Below are positions 1 to 9,210 of a stretch of 46,660 nt of DNA, one piece after another. The DNA is from Epichloe hybrida (lineage: Eukaryota > Ascomycota > Sordariomycetes > Hypocreales > Clavicipitaceae). A model generated the notes under the pieces. The model was not told the origin of the DNA, made no database searches, and was given only the letters and a program-made list of their open reading frames with translations. The DNA lies in contig JAFEKR010000113.1 of the NCBI GenBank assembly GCA_019022495.1, positions 1-46,660 on the forward strand, read 5' to 3'. A program made the position numbers and the translations under genes. Every line of letters starts with the position of its first letter. The first letter of the stretch is position 1.

Positions 1-2473
1 GGCTAGCTAGCTAGCTCGAATCGATTCATCATCCTAGCTTTTGCGCGGCTATCCACTGGGGAGGCAAGCAGCTAGACCTTCAAGCCGTCAATCAGGTCTC
101 TCGTTTACTAGACCTTTGATCTGACCTTTCGTCAGCTAGGTCCTCTGACTGTTGACGAGGAACCTGACCAATGATGATCTCTCTGACTGATGATTCTTTT
201 AATTTTGATAAGGTCTCTGACTGTCAGAAAGGTCTTCTGTCACGGATCAATTGATTGAACCGTTTACGAGGTCTTCTGACTGATGAAGACCTCTCCGACT
301 GATGATTCCTCTGACTATTGATGAGGTCCCTGACTGATGACGACCCTTCTGGTTGGTTCATGACATCTGGTTATTGGATTGGGAGACTCTCGGGCCGCAG
401 GTATGTATTACTTGGTCTTGGCAGCCAATATCATCGAGAATTATCAAGATGTTTTCTCGACAATTGACCATCCAGAATCTCTCATCTCTGACTTTCCTCT
501 TCGCTCACCGTGCTTGAGCATACATGCGCTCGCTCTGCTGCGCTGGCAAGAGCCTGATATAGTGCAAATGACCATCTCGACACAATTGAATGACCAGGTG
601 AGTTTGACGTCAGGCAATCTCTTAGCAGATGATGAGGGAGTCTGGTACCTCACACATCGGGCAGTCGGCATCCAATGTGGAGAGTCCCCGGCCTATATGT
701 ATTGCTCCAATCCTTTGCTAAGAAGCCAAGCTTTTTCGATATGCTGGCCCGGGCCCCGGCCCCGGTTTCGCATGTTTTTATGAGGAATCGAAGTACCATC
801 CTATGGGTTGGTGGTAGCTCGGTATCGCCGTGATCATGTTGGACTTATAAAATGTACTTGCATGTGAGTTGCAACAGAAGAAATGGTGATGAAATGGTGA
901 TGAAATGGTGTGTCATGTCATGTCAGGCACGCTATTCGGTGAATGGACGACTTGGCAGACACAGATCGGCATCAGCCTGCCCGTCGTCACCTTGCTAAGT
1001 TTTTTTTTTCATTTCTGACAACAGCTAGGCCAACTAGGCCAAAAAAGAGTGCGCACCCCTAATAGTAGCTGTGCTAAACGAGCGTATAATGCTCAACAAT
1101 TTCCATGCATGGCATGTGGTGCACATCTTCATGTTACCATGTACCTGGGGAGGTACACTGTGGGTCTGGGTAGCGTAGATTAGTGTATTCTAATTGGCCT
1201 TTATATTCCCTGTAAATCTATGTAATCCACCATTCATCTCCCATTGCCACAGAACAGCGAATTCAACAGCGACCTCAACAGCAAATACATGCCCATTGGC
1301 AAATGCATTGGCAAATCAGCGATTTAAAATCAATGCGTGCATCATGTCACCAAGACCCACAGTGCACTGAGGTCAGGTCAGGTATTTTTGCGACTCCATC
1401 CCATGGCATGACTCTCACAGATACAGACGCTGGATGTCTTCACGACAAAGTACGGACTACTCCGTACATACATGGACAATGGAGGGCAATCCCTGACCCT
1501 ACATGTAGGGGTCCATGTCTTAATGTCTTCTTGTCTTGTCTTCTAGAATGGGAGGGACCCTTGCCCAACGACTTCACGTCTCCACTGCCATCGAAACGGC
1601 AGCTCCTCGTCCCTGCATGCCTGCTGCCCCCGTCGGTCCGTTCACATCCTCCTGCTTCACGATGCCCGTGCACTTCTTCCATGGACAAGGCAAGCAAGCA
1701 AGCGCGTACATATACAACTTATGACATGTCACTGTACTCCGTACTAAATCAAAAGATGACAGTGCATGTTCTGGCAGGGACCCGATACGATTATATGCCG
1801 CCAGGCTGGATGGAGTGTTATTTAGGGATCGAGCGGTCCGGGCGGCCACATCTCAAGCAATCACTCGTACCACCACTTTCCTGCCCTTGCCAGAATACAC
1901 ATCGACGCCCAGGACGTGATGCGCAGCAGCCAGATAATTCATGTCTGGCGGTTCCCGCTTTCCGCCGATCTAGGGGGAAACCCCTCAAGGGCACTCTTGT
2001 TACCCCGATGATCTCGCGATGATTTCGGGTCCAATATGCATCGAATCGTTGTCATGAGACGCCTCGAGAAGGCCAGGATCAGCTTGTTGCGGTTAGACAG
2101 TGGGCCGAAACGACGGCCGGCCGAGTGGAAGCGAGGCATTTGCGCAACCGCATCTCGTAATACGTAGATGCTGCAACGAAACAAGCGACTTATTGAACGG
2201 GATGCCATCGGGCCATCTAATCGATGGGCATTCGGGGCCGATTTGCCCTGAGATGGCAAGGATTCTCGATTCTCTTGATTCTAGCTTCATTATTCGGCGA
2301 CAAATTCCGCTCTCATGACACACAATGACTAAATTTTCAGGTTCAACGACACGTTCATCGAAATTTTGCCAGAGCCTCAATCCAGGGTGCCATATTGAAA
2401 TCTCAACACATAATTATTCATGTCCCGTGGAAAACTGGTCCCGGTTAACTATTGCAATCGCCCTCCACGAGCT
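1..2473. other. Non-coding region at left edge
   Basis: No convincing gene is seen here. The longest open frames (379-783 plus, 1303-2022 plus) have no recognisable domain and a composition unlike the neighbouring genes. The first 350 bases hold a degenerate minisatellite, listed separately. Two copies of the 9-nt word TACTCCGTA lie at 1458 and 1735. The right end contains the 3' flank of the minus-strand MoCF-domain gene. Confidence 0.6.
141..345. repeat. Degenerate minisatellite with CTGACTGATGA core
   Basis: The words CTCTGACTG, CTGACTGATGA and GATGAGGTC recur about seven times with irregular spacing (near 143, 178, 213, 273, 294, 311 and 329). Copies differ by substitutions and small indels. 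The unit is roughly 20-35 nt. No coding frame runs through it. Confidence 0.55.
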
Positions 2474-3993
2474 TTAGTCATCCAAATGATCAAGCTCATC
2501 CACAGTTTCGACACGGCGCCCTTGCACATTCTCCTCAACCTCGGGAACCAAATCCTCCAAGACTTTTAGATCACTGTCCCATTTAAGTTAGCTATAAGTC
2601 ACCCGATTCCAGTTGATTTCGCGGTTGGGAGAAGAAGATAAAGAAGACCTCGGGTTCAGAGAATGGAAACGGGCAAGAGAAGAGAAGAGAAGAACATTGG
2701 GGATGAGGTAGTACTAGGACTCTTTCTCATCTTACCTGCCGACAAGGGTGATGATATTGCGCTCCTTTCCCCATCGTGGATAGCTTCCAACTTTGACACC
2801 AAGGGATTTAACCTTGGCAGCCAGCGTTGTGAGATATCCCGCACTGACGCTTTCTGGCTGCGGAGTAGAGATCATGACTCTGGCGAAGGGTTTGTCTAAT
2901 CTCGAGCGTAAATAGGGCTCTAGCCCGTCAAGGAGTTTTACGACTGTGAAGGGAGAACGGGTTAGTTGGAGTATGACACCTGGAGTCAAAAAAGAAGAGA
3001 AAAACTCCTTCTTCTGTGGCTTTGTGCCGCAGAAGGCACAGAAACATGTAACAGCTGCATCACTTACATAAAGCTGGCACTCCAGGCAAGATATGGACGT
3101 TGCCGTTGACTATTGAAACGGGAACCCACAGGTCCTTGGCCGGAAAAACGCATTGATCGCTCATGCTGCGACTTTCATCCGTGGGCAGCGTAGCCATGCG
3201 AAGTTTCGCCCGAAGAGATGGGGAGTCGGTTTCCCAATCAAATTCCGTCTTTCTCGAAAGCTCCTTCATCCTCGCAAAGGTCTCCTCGTGCCGCATCAAT
3301 TTCAAGTCGAATGCTTTAGCAACGGACTCGTACGTTATATCATCGTGGCTAAACAGGACAAACTATCAGTCATCGGCGTCGTGTCGCAAACTGGCTGGCG
3401 TAAAAGCTACTTACGTTGGTCCGATGCCGCCGCTGGTCATGGTGTTCTTGATCAGCAAGCCGTTTGTTGAAGGGTTCTCTTCTTCACATGGTTCGGTTTC
3501 TCAAGGAACAAAAAGAACCACCTCGGGCTTGTCAAATAAAAGTGCTTACCTGGTGACAACGAAATCGTAGAGACTACTCATGCGACGAACTGCTTCCTTG
3601 ATGTCGCCTTCAACGTCTGGGATGACCTCCGTACGCTGCAGTTCCTATCGGAGAATGATGAGAATAAGGTACATCATCAGCTCAGGCAAACTGTTCACTT
3701 ACGATGCCCAGACAAAAGCACCATTTGGCCACGTATGCTGAGTTAGTCTTGTGCCTCACGTCAGTAGGTCCGTGTTGATGAGCGCCGCTGAGTGCGACGA
3801 TAAGTTGTCAGTGTATGACGTACATCAACAGTCTGCCGAGTTGCATTAGCCGTGAGCCTTTCACAGGGATTCCTGCTTTAAGAGAGCAAGGAATCAGAAA
3901 AAATCTCACCTGGCCGCCGAGAACTTCATTTCCAATGATTAGGCATGCGCCGGTACGAATAGTACGCGTGCATCTCTCTTGCAGTGTCGTCAT
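2474..3993 (-). CDS. Molybdopterin-binding (MoCF_biosynth, CinA/MoaB-like) domain protein, 7 exons
   Basis: I assemble seven exons on the minus strand: 3993-3910, 3747-3703, 3644-3550, 3432-3415, 3348-3068, 2943-2736 and 2573-2474, totalling 831 nt and 276 residues. Every junction is GT-AG and keeps frame. The product starts MTTLQERCTRTIRTGACLII and carries GNEVLGG, then TNSAYVAKWC, SGGIGPTHDDITYES and a late HILPGVPAL motif. This is the MoCF_biosynth fold found in CinA-like and fungal YMR178W-type proteins of about 270 aa. The family binds a molybdopterin- or nucleotide-like ligand; in fungi the true substrate is uncertain. An 18-nt micro-exon (3415-3432) encodes most of the SGGIGPT signature. 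The last intron has a CTAAC branch site just upstream of its acceptor at 2574. The gene is divergent from the GMF gene, 436 nt away. Confidence 0.82.
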
Positions 3994-4429
3994 GTTTGAG
4001 ATTGGGGAAGGTCTCCGTGTTGTTTGTGCAAGTAACCGTGATGGGGCTGCGAGATGTCGTGCTAGTTGAGATACTCGCGGAAGCATGGGGTGCTGGACAG
4101 ACAACTCTTTACTGAGAGATGGGAGTTCGTGGGAGTTGGCGACGGGATTTTCATCTGCAAAAAAAAAAAAAAAAAAAAAAAAAAGACTTGGGGTTTTACT
4201 GATGCCCGTGACACAATGACAATTACACAATGTTATTAATAATAAAGCGTTGAGCTCGAACCAGCAGCACCTTTGGACATGTGGGGCAGGCAGGTCTACT
4301 AATGACGACGTAATCGTAATCGTCATTCAGTCTTTGTTGGGGGCGTCCAATTTCATCCAGGACGCCATTTCAAGGCCTTTCGACATTTCTCTGTCGAGCT
4401 CGATCGGGAAGTTTTTCCTTCTCTTCACA
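3994..4429. promoter_or_regulatory. Shared upstream region of MoCF and GMF genes
   Basis: This 436-nt gap separates two divergently transcribed genes, so it probably holds both promoters. It contains a run of 26 A at 4159-4184 and no open frame that looks coding. No specific element could be assigned. Confidence 0.4.
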
Positions 4430-5138
4430 ATGGTACGGTTTCGTATTCCGCCCCCCCCCCCCTCCGGCCTAATATCTGTGAGTAGGTCAAATATGTGCTG
4501 ATGCTTGTCTCCGACCCAAACTAGGCCTCTGAATCGAGGTTATACACATTCTCCGGCGAGACAAAAGAGCAGCTTCGCAGGTTCCGCCTAACTACCTCCA
4601 GAGCGAAAGATCCCCAGGCCGTCATCTGTGCGCCGGTTCCCCTTTCCCGATTTATCCCTCGCACTTGCGCCCCGTTCCTAACCATGTCGGCCCTCGTCCA
4701 GACATGATTGATAAGAACACGCACGAGATTCGACAGGCCCTCGATGACTACGACGAAGCGCGAGTATACAAGTCCCTCGAAGAAGTTGGCGAGGACTTGC
4801 CGGATCATTCACCACGATTCGTCTTGCTGAGCTACCCTGTGACCACAGTACGTTTTTTTTTTCACCTCTTGTCTCCCTCCTTGCGTGCAACTACTCCACG
4901 TAATCAACCTCGTGTGTAAAAGCTGATATTTCGATCGCGTATCTATAAGTCGGACGGACGATTGTCAGTGCCGTATGTGCTGCTATACTATCTCCCCATA
5001 ACTTGTAATGCTGAGGTGAGGATGCTGTATGCTGGCGCAAAGGAGCTGATGCGGAGTACGAGTGAGGCTGGCAGCGTGATTGACGTTGAATCCGTCGATG
5101 ATCTGGAAGATATCCCCGAAAAGCTGGCTAAAAAATAG
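4430..5138 (+). CDS. Glia maturation factor (GMF), ADF/cofilin family, 4 exons
   Basis: Exons are 4430-4432, 4525-4627, 4702-4847 and 4950-5138, giving 441 nt and 146 residues, the usual GMF length. The product begins M then ASESRLYTFSGETKEQLRRF, followed by TSRAKDPQAVIY, THEIRQ, SPRFVLLSYPVT, GRLSVPYVLLYYLP and NAEVRMLYAGAKELM. This order is diagnostic of GMF, a small ADF-homology protein that binds Arp2/3 and promotes actin-branch removal rather than binding actin strongly. The first coding exon is only the ATG: the donor GTACGG follows directly, and the next exon starts with the alanine codon. The 3' end faces the NBP35 gene, 135 nt away (convergent). Confidence 0.9.
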
Positions 5139-5273
5139 AGACACAGGGGGGTTGCAGGGTGCAGAAATCAATGATCCGCGCGAATGCCCCAGATAACATT
5201 GCATATGTGATGTTTTCTTTTCAAAGTAGAGCATTTCGTCTTGGGTATATATATACTGTGCATTAATCATAGT

Positions 5274-6302
5274 CTAGCCTTCGGGTAGAACTGTTTTGGC
5301 GTCCAACCCAAGCTGTCCCGCCACATTCTTCACCACCTCCTTGAACGCCAGACAGGCTGGGCTGTCTGGGAACGAATCAAAGTAACTCTCTCCATAATCA
5401 CAGGCCATCCGTATCCTCGGGTCCAAAGGGACCGCGCCAAGGAAAGGAATTCCCATCTCATCGGCCAATCCCTTTCCACCGCCGGTCGTAGCTCTGAATA
5501 TTTGACTCTCACCTTTGCACTTGGGGCATACGAAGCCACTCATGTTCTCTGCCAACCCGATGATCCTGATTCCCGCTTTGCGACAGAAATCCATCTCCTT
5601 GCGTACGTCGAGTAGCGAAACCTCCTGTGGCGTGGTAATCACCACCGCGCCATCAATCCCGCTCTCCTTCAGGAACGAGTTCACGCTCAGATGCTCATCA
5701 CTCGTACCGGGGGGCGTGTCGACCAGCAGGAAATCCAGATCGCCCCATTCCACGTCCTTGAGAAACTGTTTGATCAGCCCGTTCTTCTTGGGGCCTCTCC
5801 AAATAACGGCATCGTCCCGATTCGGCAGCATGAACTGGATACTCATCACGCCTAGGTTGTCCATGACCCAGACCGGTGACCAGCCCGAACCGCTGACGTG
5901 GATCGCCTCCTCCTCCACGCCCATCATCTTGGGGATACTTGGCCCGCAGATATCCGTGTCCATTATGCCGACGTTGTTGTCCGGGTTGGTAGCAAAAGCA
6001 TGCGCCAGCAGCGTTGTAAATGTGCTTTTGCCCACGCCGCCCTTGCCACTCAACACGAGAATCTTGTGCTTGACATTCGCCAGGCGTGCCGAGATGAGAG
6101 GGATGTCCGGATCGGGTCCCTTGGGGGTAGATGCGCATATGGCTTGGTTGGGACAGCCGGCGCAAGAGTCTGCTTGCCCGGCCTGCTGCGATTCAGGGCC
6201 AGGACAGTGCTCTGGCTCTGGGGCGACGAGCTGGGGCTTTTGTTTGACCGGGTTGGCGAGGACATCTGCTACCGGCTCTGGCTCTTCGAGTGACGGAGCC
6301 AT
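5274..6302 (-). CDS. NBP35: Cytosolic Fe-S cluster assembly scaffold NBP35
   Basis: This uninterrupted frame encodes 342 residues. Near the N terminus four cysteines (C33, C47, C50, C56) show the CX13CX2CX5C spacing that binds the stable 4Fe-4S cluster of NBP35. A deviant Walker [10 protein letters not shown], lies at about residues 86-94. [12 protein letters not shown] follows near 193, and the bridging-cluster motif CPKC sits at about 259-262. NBP35 forms a complex with CFD1 that builds Fe-S clusters in the cytosol and nucleus for transfer to apoproteins. The extra N-terminal cysteine domain separates NBP35 from CFD1. The frame is strongly conserved from the first methionine, so the start is likely correct. 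Confidence 0.95.
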   Translation of the reverse strand: MAPSLEEPEPVADVLANPVKQKPQLVAPEPEHCPGPESQQAGQADSCAGCPNQAICASTPKGPDPDIPLISARLANVKHKILVLSGKGGVGKSTFTTLLAHAFATNPDNNVGIMDTDICGPSIPKMMGVEEEAIHVSGSGWSPVWVMDNLGVMSIQFMLPNRDDAVIWRGPKKNGLIKQFLKDVEWGDLDFLLVDTPPGTSDEHLSVNSFLKESGIDGAVVITTPQEVSLLDVRKEMDFCRKAGIRIIGLAENMSGFVCPKCKGESQIFRATTGGGKGLADEMGIPFLGAVPLDPRIRMACDYGESYFDSFPDSPACLAFKEVVKNVAGQLGLDAKTVLPEG

Positions 6303-6770
6303 TGCGCGAAGATTCTGCTGTCTCGTTGTTGGAGGGAGGTGAGGGTATTGGATGAGGATGTGGATGGTAGTGAGTGAGAGAACGTGGCGATTCCTGTTGT
6401 CGGGTTTGGCTTAATAATGCTTGTTTGACGTATTGAGCATTCGCAGCTGCGCATTTATACGTTATTAAATTGGCAACTAGTTTTTTTAATTCTCGAATAC
6501 AATCAGATGAAGAATAACAATCTACTATTTCTGTAGTTAAGCAGCTGAATGCAAGACGGTGTACAATGAATGAGTTTGTTTAAGTGCTGCGCTCTGCAGG
6601 GTATGCAATTTCCTCTTCTCGAGAAAGACTCTGCATACACATACAACTAACTACATTTGGATTTGTGACAGTTAATTGCTAATAAGGACAAAAGGTAACG
6701 TTTATTTATAAAGGAACAAACGACCAACAATTTACCTTGTAAGGTCACTGTTGATGAGACCAAAAAGCAA
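6303..6770. other. AT-rich spacer between NBP35 and tRNA-Gln
   Basis: This 468-nt spacer holds the upstream region of NBP35 and the 3' flank of the tRNA gene. It is AT-rich and has no plausible coding frame. A run of five A at 6762-6766 is, on the minus strand, a T5 RNA polymerase III terminator a few bases past the tRNA. Confidence 0.5.
6762..6766 (-). terminator. RNA polymerase III T-tract terminator
   Basis: Read on the minus strand, five T residues follow the mature tRNA-Gln 3' end by four bases, the normal arrangement for Pol III termination. Confidence 0.7.
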
Positions 6771-6841
6771 GGTTCCAGGGGGAGTCGAACCCTCGCTGGC
6801 GGAATCAGAATCCGCAGTCATAACCGTTAGACCATGGAACC
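6771..6841 (-). tRNA. tRNA-Gln (anticodon CUG)
   Basis: The minus strand folds as a 71-nt tRNA without an intron. The acceptor stem GGTTCCA pairs with TGGAACC, the anticodon stem GCGGA pairs with TCCGC, and the seven-base loop TTCTGAT puts CTG at positions 34-36, reading CAG (glutamine). The T loop is TTCGACT. One pair in the T stem is A opposite C, so the stem GAGGG/CCCCC has one mismatch. It lies in the 5' flank of the deoxyhypusine hydroxylase gene on the opposite strand. Confidence 0.9.
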
Positions 6842-7055
6842 GATTGAAGTGGTGAACCACTTCCCATGGATGGACGGACACATCTTTTTTGACACTATAA
6901 AGTCTTCAGCTATGCTAGCACGACAAAGTCGGCGGGGCCCTGCTTATCGCATATCACCCCACCTAAATTTTTCTTCTCTGTTAGACGGGAGTTTACAACG
7001 AAGCGGCGCACAATATTGGTTCACATTGACAAAGTGCACGTGTATCACCTTGAAA

Positions 7056-8087
7056 ATGACAGAAACTACTGTTCAGAGCCTACGGGAGAGTCTTTGCTCC
7101 GAATCGACCGCTCTGCCCGTCCGTTTTCGAGCCCTGTTTTCGTTGAAGCATGTTGCGACAACCGGAGACCCTGCGACGGCGGTTGCTGCCATCGAGGCTA
7201 TTGCTGCTGGATTTGCGTCGCCTTCAGCACTCTTGAAACACGAGTTGGCATACTGTCTCGGACAAACGAAGAACGAAGCTGCCGTCAATCCCCTGAGAGA
7301 TGTGCTCTCGGATCTGAATGAAGACCCCATGTGTCGCCATGAGGCTGCTGAGGCTCTTGGCGCCCTGGGCAATTCTGAGAGCTTGGAGCTATTGAAGTAC
7401 TTCCGCGACCGTGAAGGTGAGGAAGTTGTTGTTACAGAAACTTGCGAGATCGCGATCGATCGGATAGAATGGGAAAGTTCGCAAGAGCGCCAGCAAGAAA
7501 AATTACGGCAGAGGTTGGTATATGTTCATCAATTTGTCTTGTCGTCTGTATCGAGTACACTAATAGCAACATCCAGTGATTTTGCTTCAATCGATCCTGC
7601 GCCACCTTTGCCCGATTCCGGCAACACCGTTAAAGACCTTGGCAAGACTCTTATGGATACCACCCAGCCTTTGTTCATGCGATATCGTGCCATGTTCACC
7701 TTGCGCGATCTCGCCTCACCGCCTGACTGCCCTACTGCGGTTCCAGCGGTTCTCGCTTTGGCCAGGGGCTTCGCTGACCCTTCTGCTCTTTTTCGCCACG
7801 AGATAGCCTTTGTTTTTGGCCAGCTGTCACACCCAGCTTCCATTCCTGCTCTTACTGGGGCTTTGAGCAACGTCGAAGAGGCCAGTATGGTCCGCCACGA
7901 GGCTGCTGAAGCACTTGGCAGTCTTGGAGAGGAAGAGGGCGTCGAAGAAGTTCTCAAGCGTTTCCTTCACGATAAAGAGAAGGTCGTCCGGGAGAGTGTG
8001 ATTGTAGCGCTGGATATGGCAGAATATGAACAAAGTGGTAACGCCGAATATGCATTGATACCGGAAGCTGCTAGTGCTTCAGCCTAA
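7056..8087 (+). CDS. LIA1: Deoxyhypusine hydroxylase (DOHH, Lia1), HEAT-repeat diiron enzyme
   Basis: The enzyme hydroxylates deoxyhypusine on eIF5A, the last step of hypusine formation. Four His-Glu pairs that ligate the two irons are present in the motifs LLKHELAYCLGQ (H62/E63), MCRHEAAEALGALG (H95/E96), LFRHEIAFVFGQ and MVRHEAAEALGSLG, arranged as two matching halves of E-Z-type HEAT repeats. The start is ATG 7056 (MTETTVQSLRESL), since the frame extending further upstream runs into the tRNA gene. A 63-nt intron at 7514-7576 is inferred. It has no stop and is a multiple of three, so it hides in the open frame, but splicing it yields QSDFASIDPAPPLP, the usual linker. The spliced protein is 322 residues, matching family size. 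The gene is convergent with RPA12, 55 nt apart. Confidence 0.93.
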   Translation: MTETTVQSLRESLCSESTALPVRFRALFSLKHVATTGDPATAVAAIEAIAAGFASPSALLKHELAYCLGQTKNEAAVNPLRDVLSDLNEDPMCRHEAAEALGALGNSESLELLKYFRDREGEEVVVTETCEIAIDRIEWESSQERQQEKLRQRLVYVHQFVLSSVSSTLIATSSDFASIDPAPPLPDSGNTVKDLGKTLMDTTQPLFMRYRAMFTLRDLASPPDCPTAVPAVLALARGFADPSALFRHEIAFVFGQLSHPASIPALTGALSNVEEASMVRHEAAEALGSLGEEEGVEEVLKRFLHDKEKVVRESVIVALDMAEYEQSGNAEYALIPEAASASA

Positions 8088-8142
8088 ATATATATCTGAC
8101 ATCACAATTGAATCGCCCGCGTTGATGGCATTTCGGTTCTGT

Positions 8143-8647
8143 TCAATTATTATCTTGCCATCTATTCAAATTAAAGAAGTTAGTGAAACTACAGAGACAT
8201 GGCGTTGGGAAGCAGCTGGGGACAACTAACGAATAGCCACACTCGCAATTGTAAATGATTGTTGAACCTTCATCGGCACCACGAAGCTGCACGTTGGAGT
8301 ATTTGACTTCCTCCCGACCACAGGTGGGGCATCGTTCTTGCGCAACACTTTCGGTTTGTACATTGTGTCTTTCAACACGTTGTACAGTCGACTGTAGTTT
8401 TTGTCGGAGGGCGGAAGGGAAATCTGAGGGCTTTGATTTCGTCAAAACAACACTCGATCCAGTATCTATGTGAGGGATGGTCAATTAGCGGCAGTCGGGG
8501 AACATAAACTGCGATTCGCCATTGTCGCAAACCTTTGTTCCAGGCACCGCAGCATTCACACTTCAGGGAATTCTTTTCCGTGCCTTTGGTGGCAGGGAGA
8601 AGGTTACCGCAATCTTTGCAGAAGACGAGAGACCCAATTGCAGCCAT
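8143..8647 (-). CDS. RPA12: RNA polymerase I subunit A12.2 (RPA12), 3 exons
   Basis: Exons 8647-8533, 8465-8231 and 8161-8143 give 369 nt and 122 residues. The N-terminal zinc ribbon is SLVFCKDCGNLLP with a second pair at LKCECCG. The C-terminal TFIIS-like ribbon is ERCPTCGREEVKY ... LRGADEGSTIIYNCECGYS, ending WQDNN. The acidic DE of the catalytic hairpin is present. The subunit supports Pol I transcript cleavage and termination in the nucleolus. The last exon is only 19 nt. It was placed because it restores the short C-terminal tail after CGY, whereas the unspliced frame runs into a foreign tail. The donor there is GTTAGT. The gene is divergent from SCC2 (563 nt). Confidence 0.9.
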
Positions 8648-9210
8648 CTCTTATTCGTAATTGCTGAATTCGGGTGAGCGTGGTCGAACTCGAGCTAGAG
8701 ACGCTGCAGATTTGACTCAAAAGAATTTTGGCTTGTCGCATTCTCCATTTCTACACTGACAAGCTTATCACAACATTTTCTTGCGCACGGATAAACTGAT
8801 TAAGCAAGGGACAGGACGGGGGCGACAGGAAAAAGTTCTGATTGGCCAGATACGATCGGGTCGTGGACCCATGTCATCCACCCGCCAGGCAAGCAGGTTG
8901 CCTGGGCATCCCGTCGTCGCAATTGTTTCCCCATGTTGGCTCCAGCCCATCGAACGCCTCTCTTTGCGTCCTCAATCGCTCTCCATGAACCTCTCATAGC
9001 TATTGCTTTCCTGCGCAGTACTTATTTCCCGACTGACGGAGGCTTGCCAGTGTTTTGGCCGGCTTTGCGCCACGGGGCTCTGTTGCTGGCGCCGCAGTTG
9101 TCTAGCCTATTGTCTGTCTCCTGCGGTTGTGCCTGCCTAATGCGACGAAACCGGACGGCACTTGCCCTCGACCATGCCTGACTGGTTCCCCTATTGTAAC
9201 GACCTACAAC
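8648..9210. promoter_or_regulatory. Shared upstream region of RPA12 and SCC2
   Basis: This 563-nt gap separates two divergent genes and probably contains both promoters. Open frames across it do not resemble known proteins. No defined element is visible. Confidence 0.35.

Noticed and set aside
379..783. A 134-codon open frame near the left edge
   Set aside because: No family resemblance, no introns or context, and an overlapping frame on the other strand of similar quality.
1303..2022. A 239-codon open frame on the plus strand
   Set aside because: It has no domain, contains two of the intergenic TACTCCGTA words and has composition unlike the true genes. Probably chance.
5515..6342. A 275-codon frame on the plus strand over NBP35
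   Set aside because: It is antisense to a fully conserved NBP35 frame, so it is a shadow.
6834..7055. Upstream extension of the deoxyhypusine hydroxylase frame
   Set aside because: It starts inside the tRNA gene and encodes nothing conserved. ATG 7056 gives the family start.
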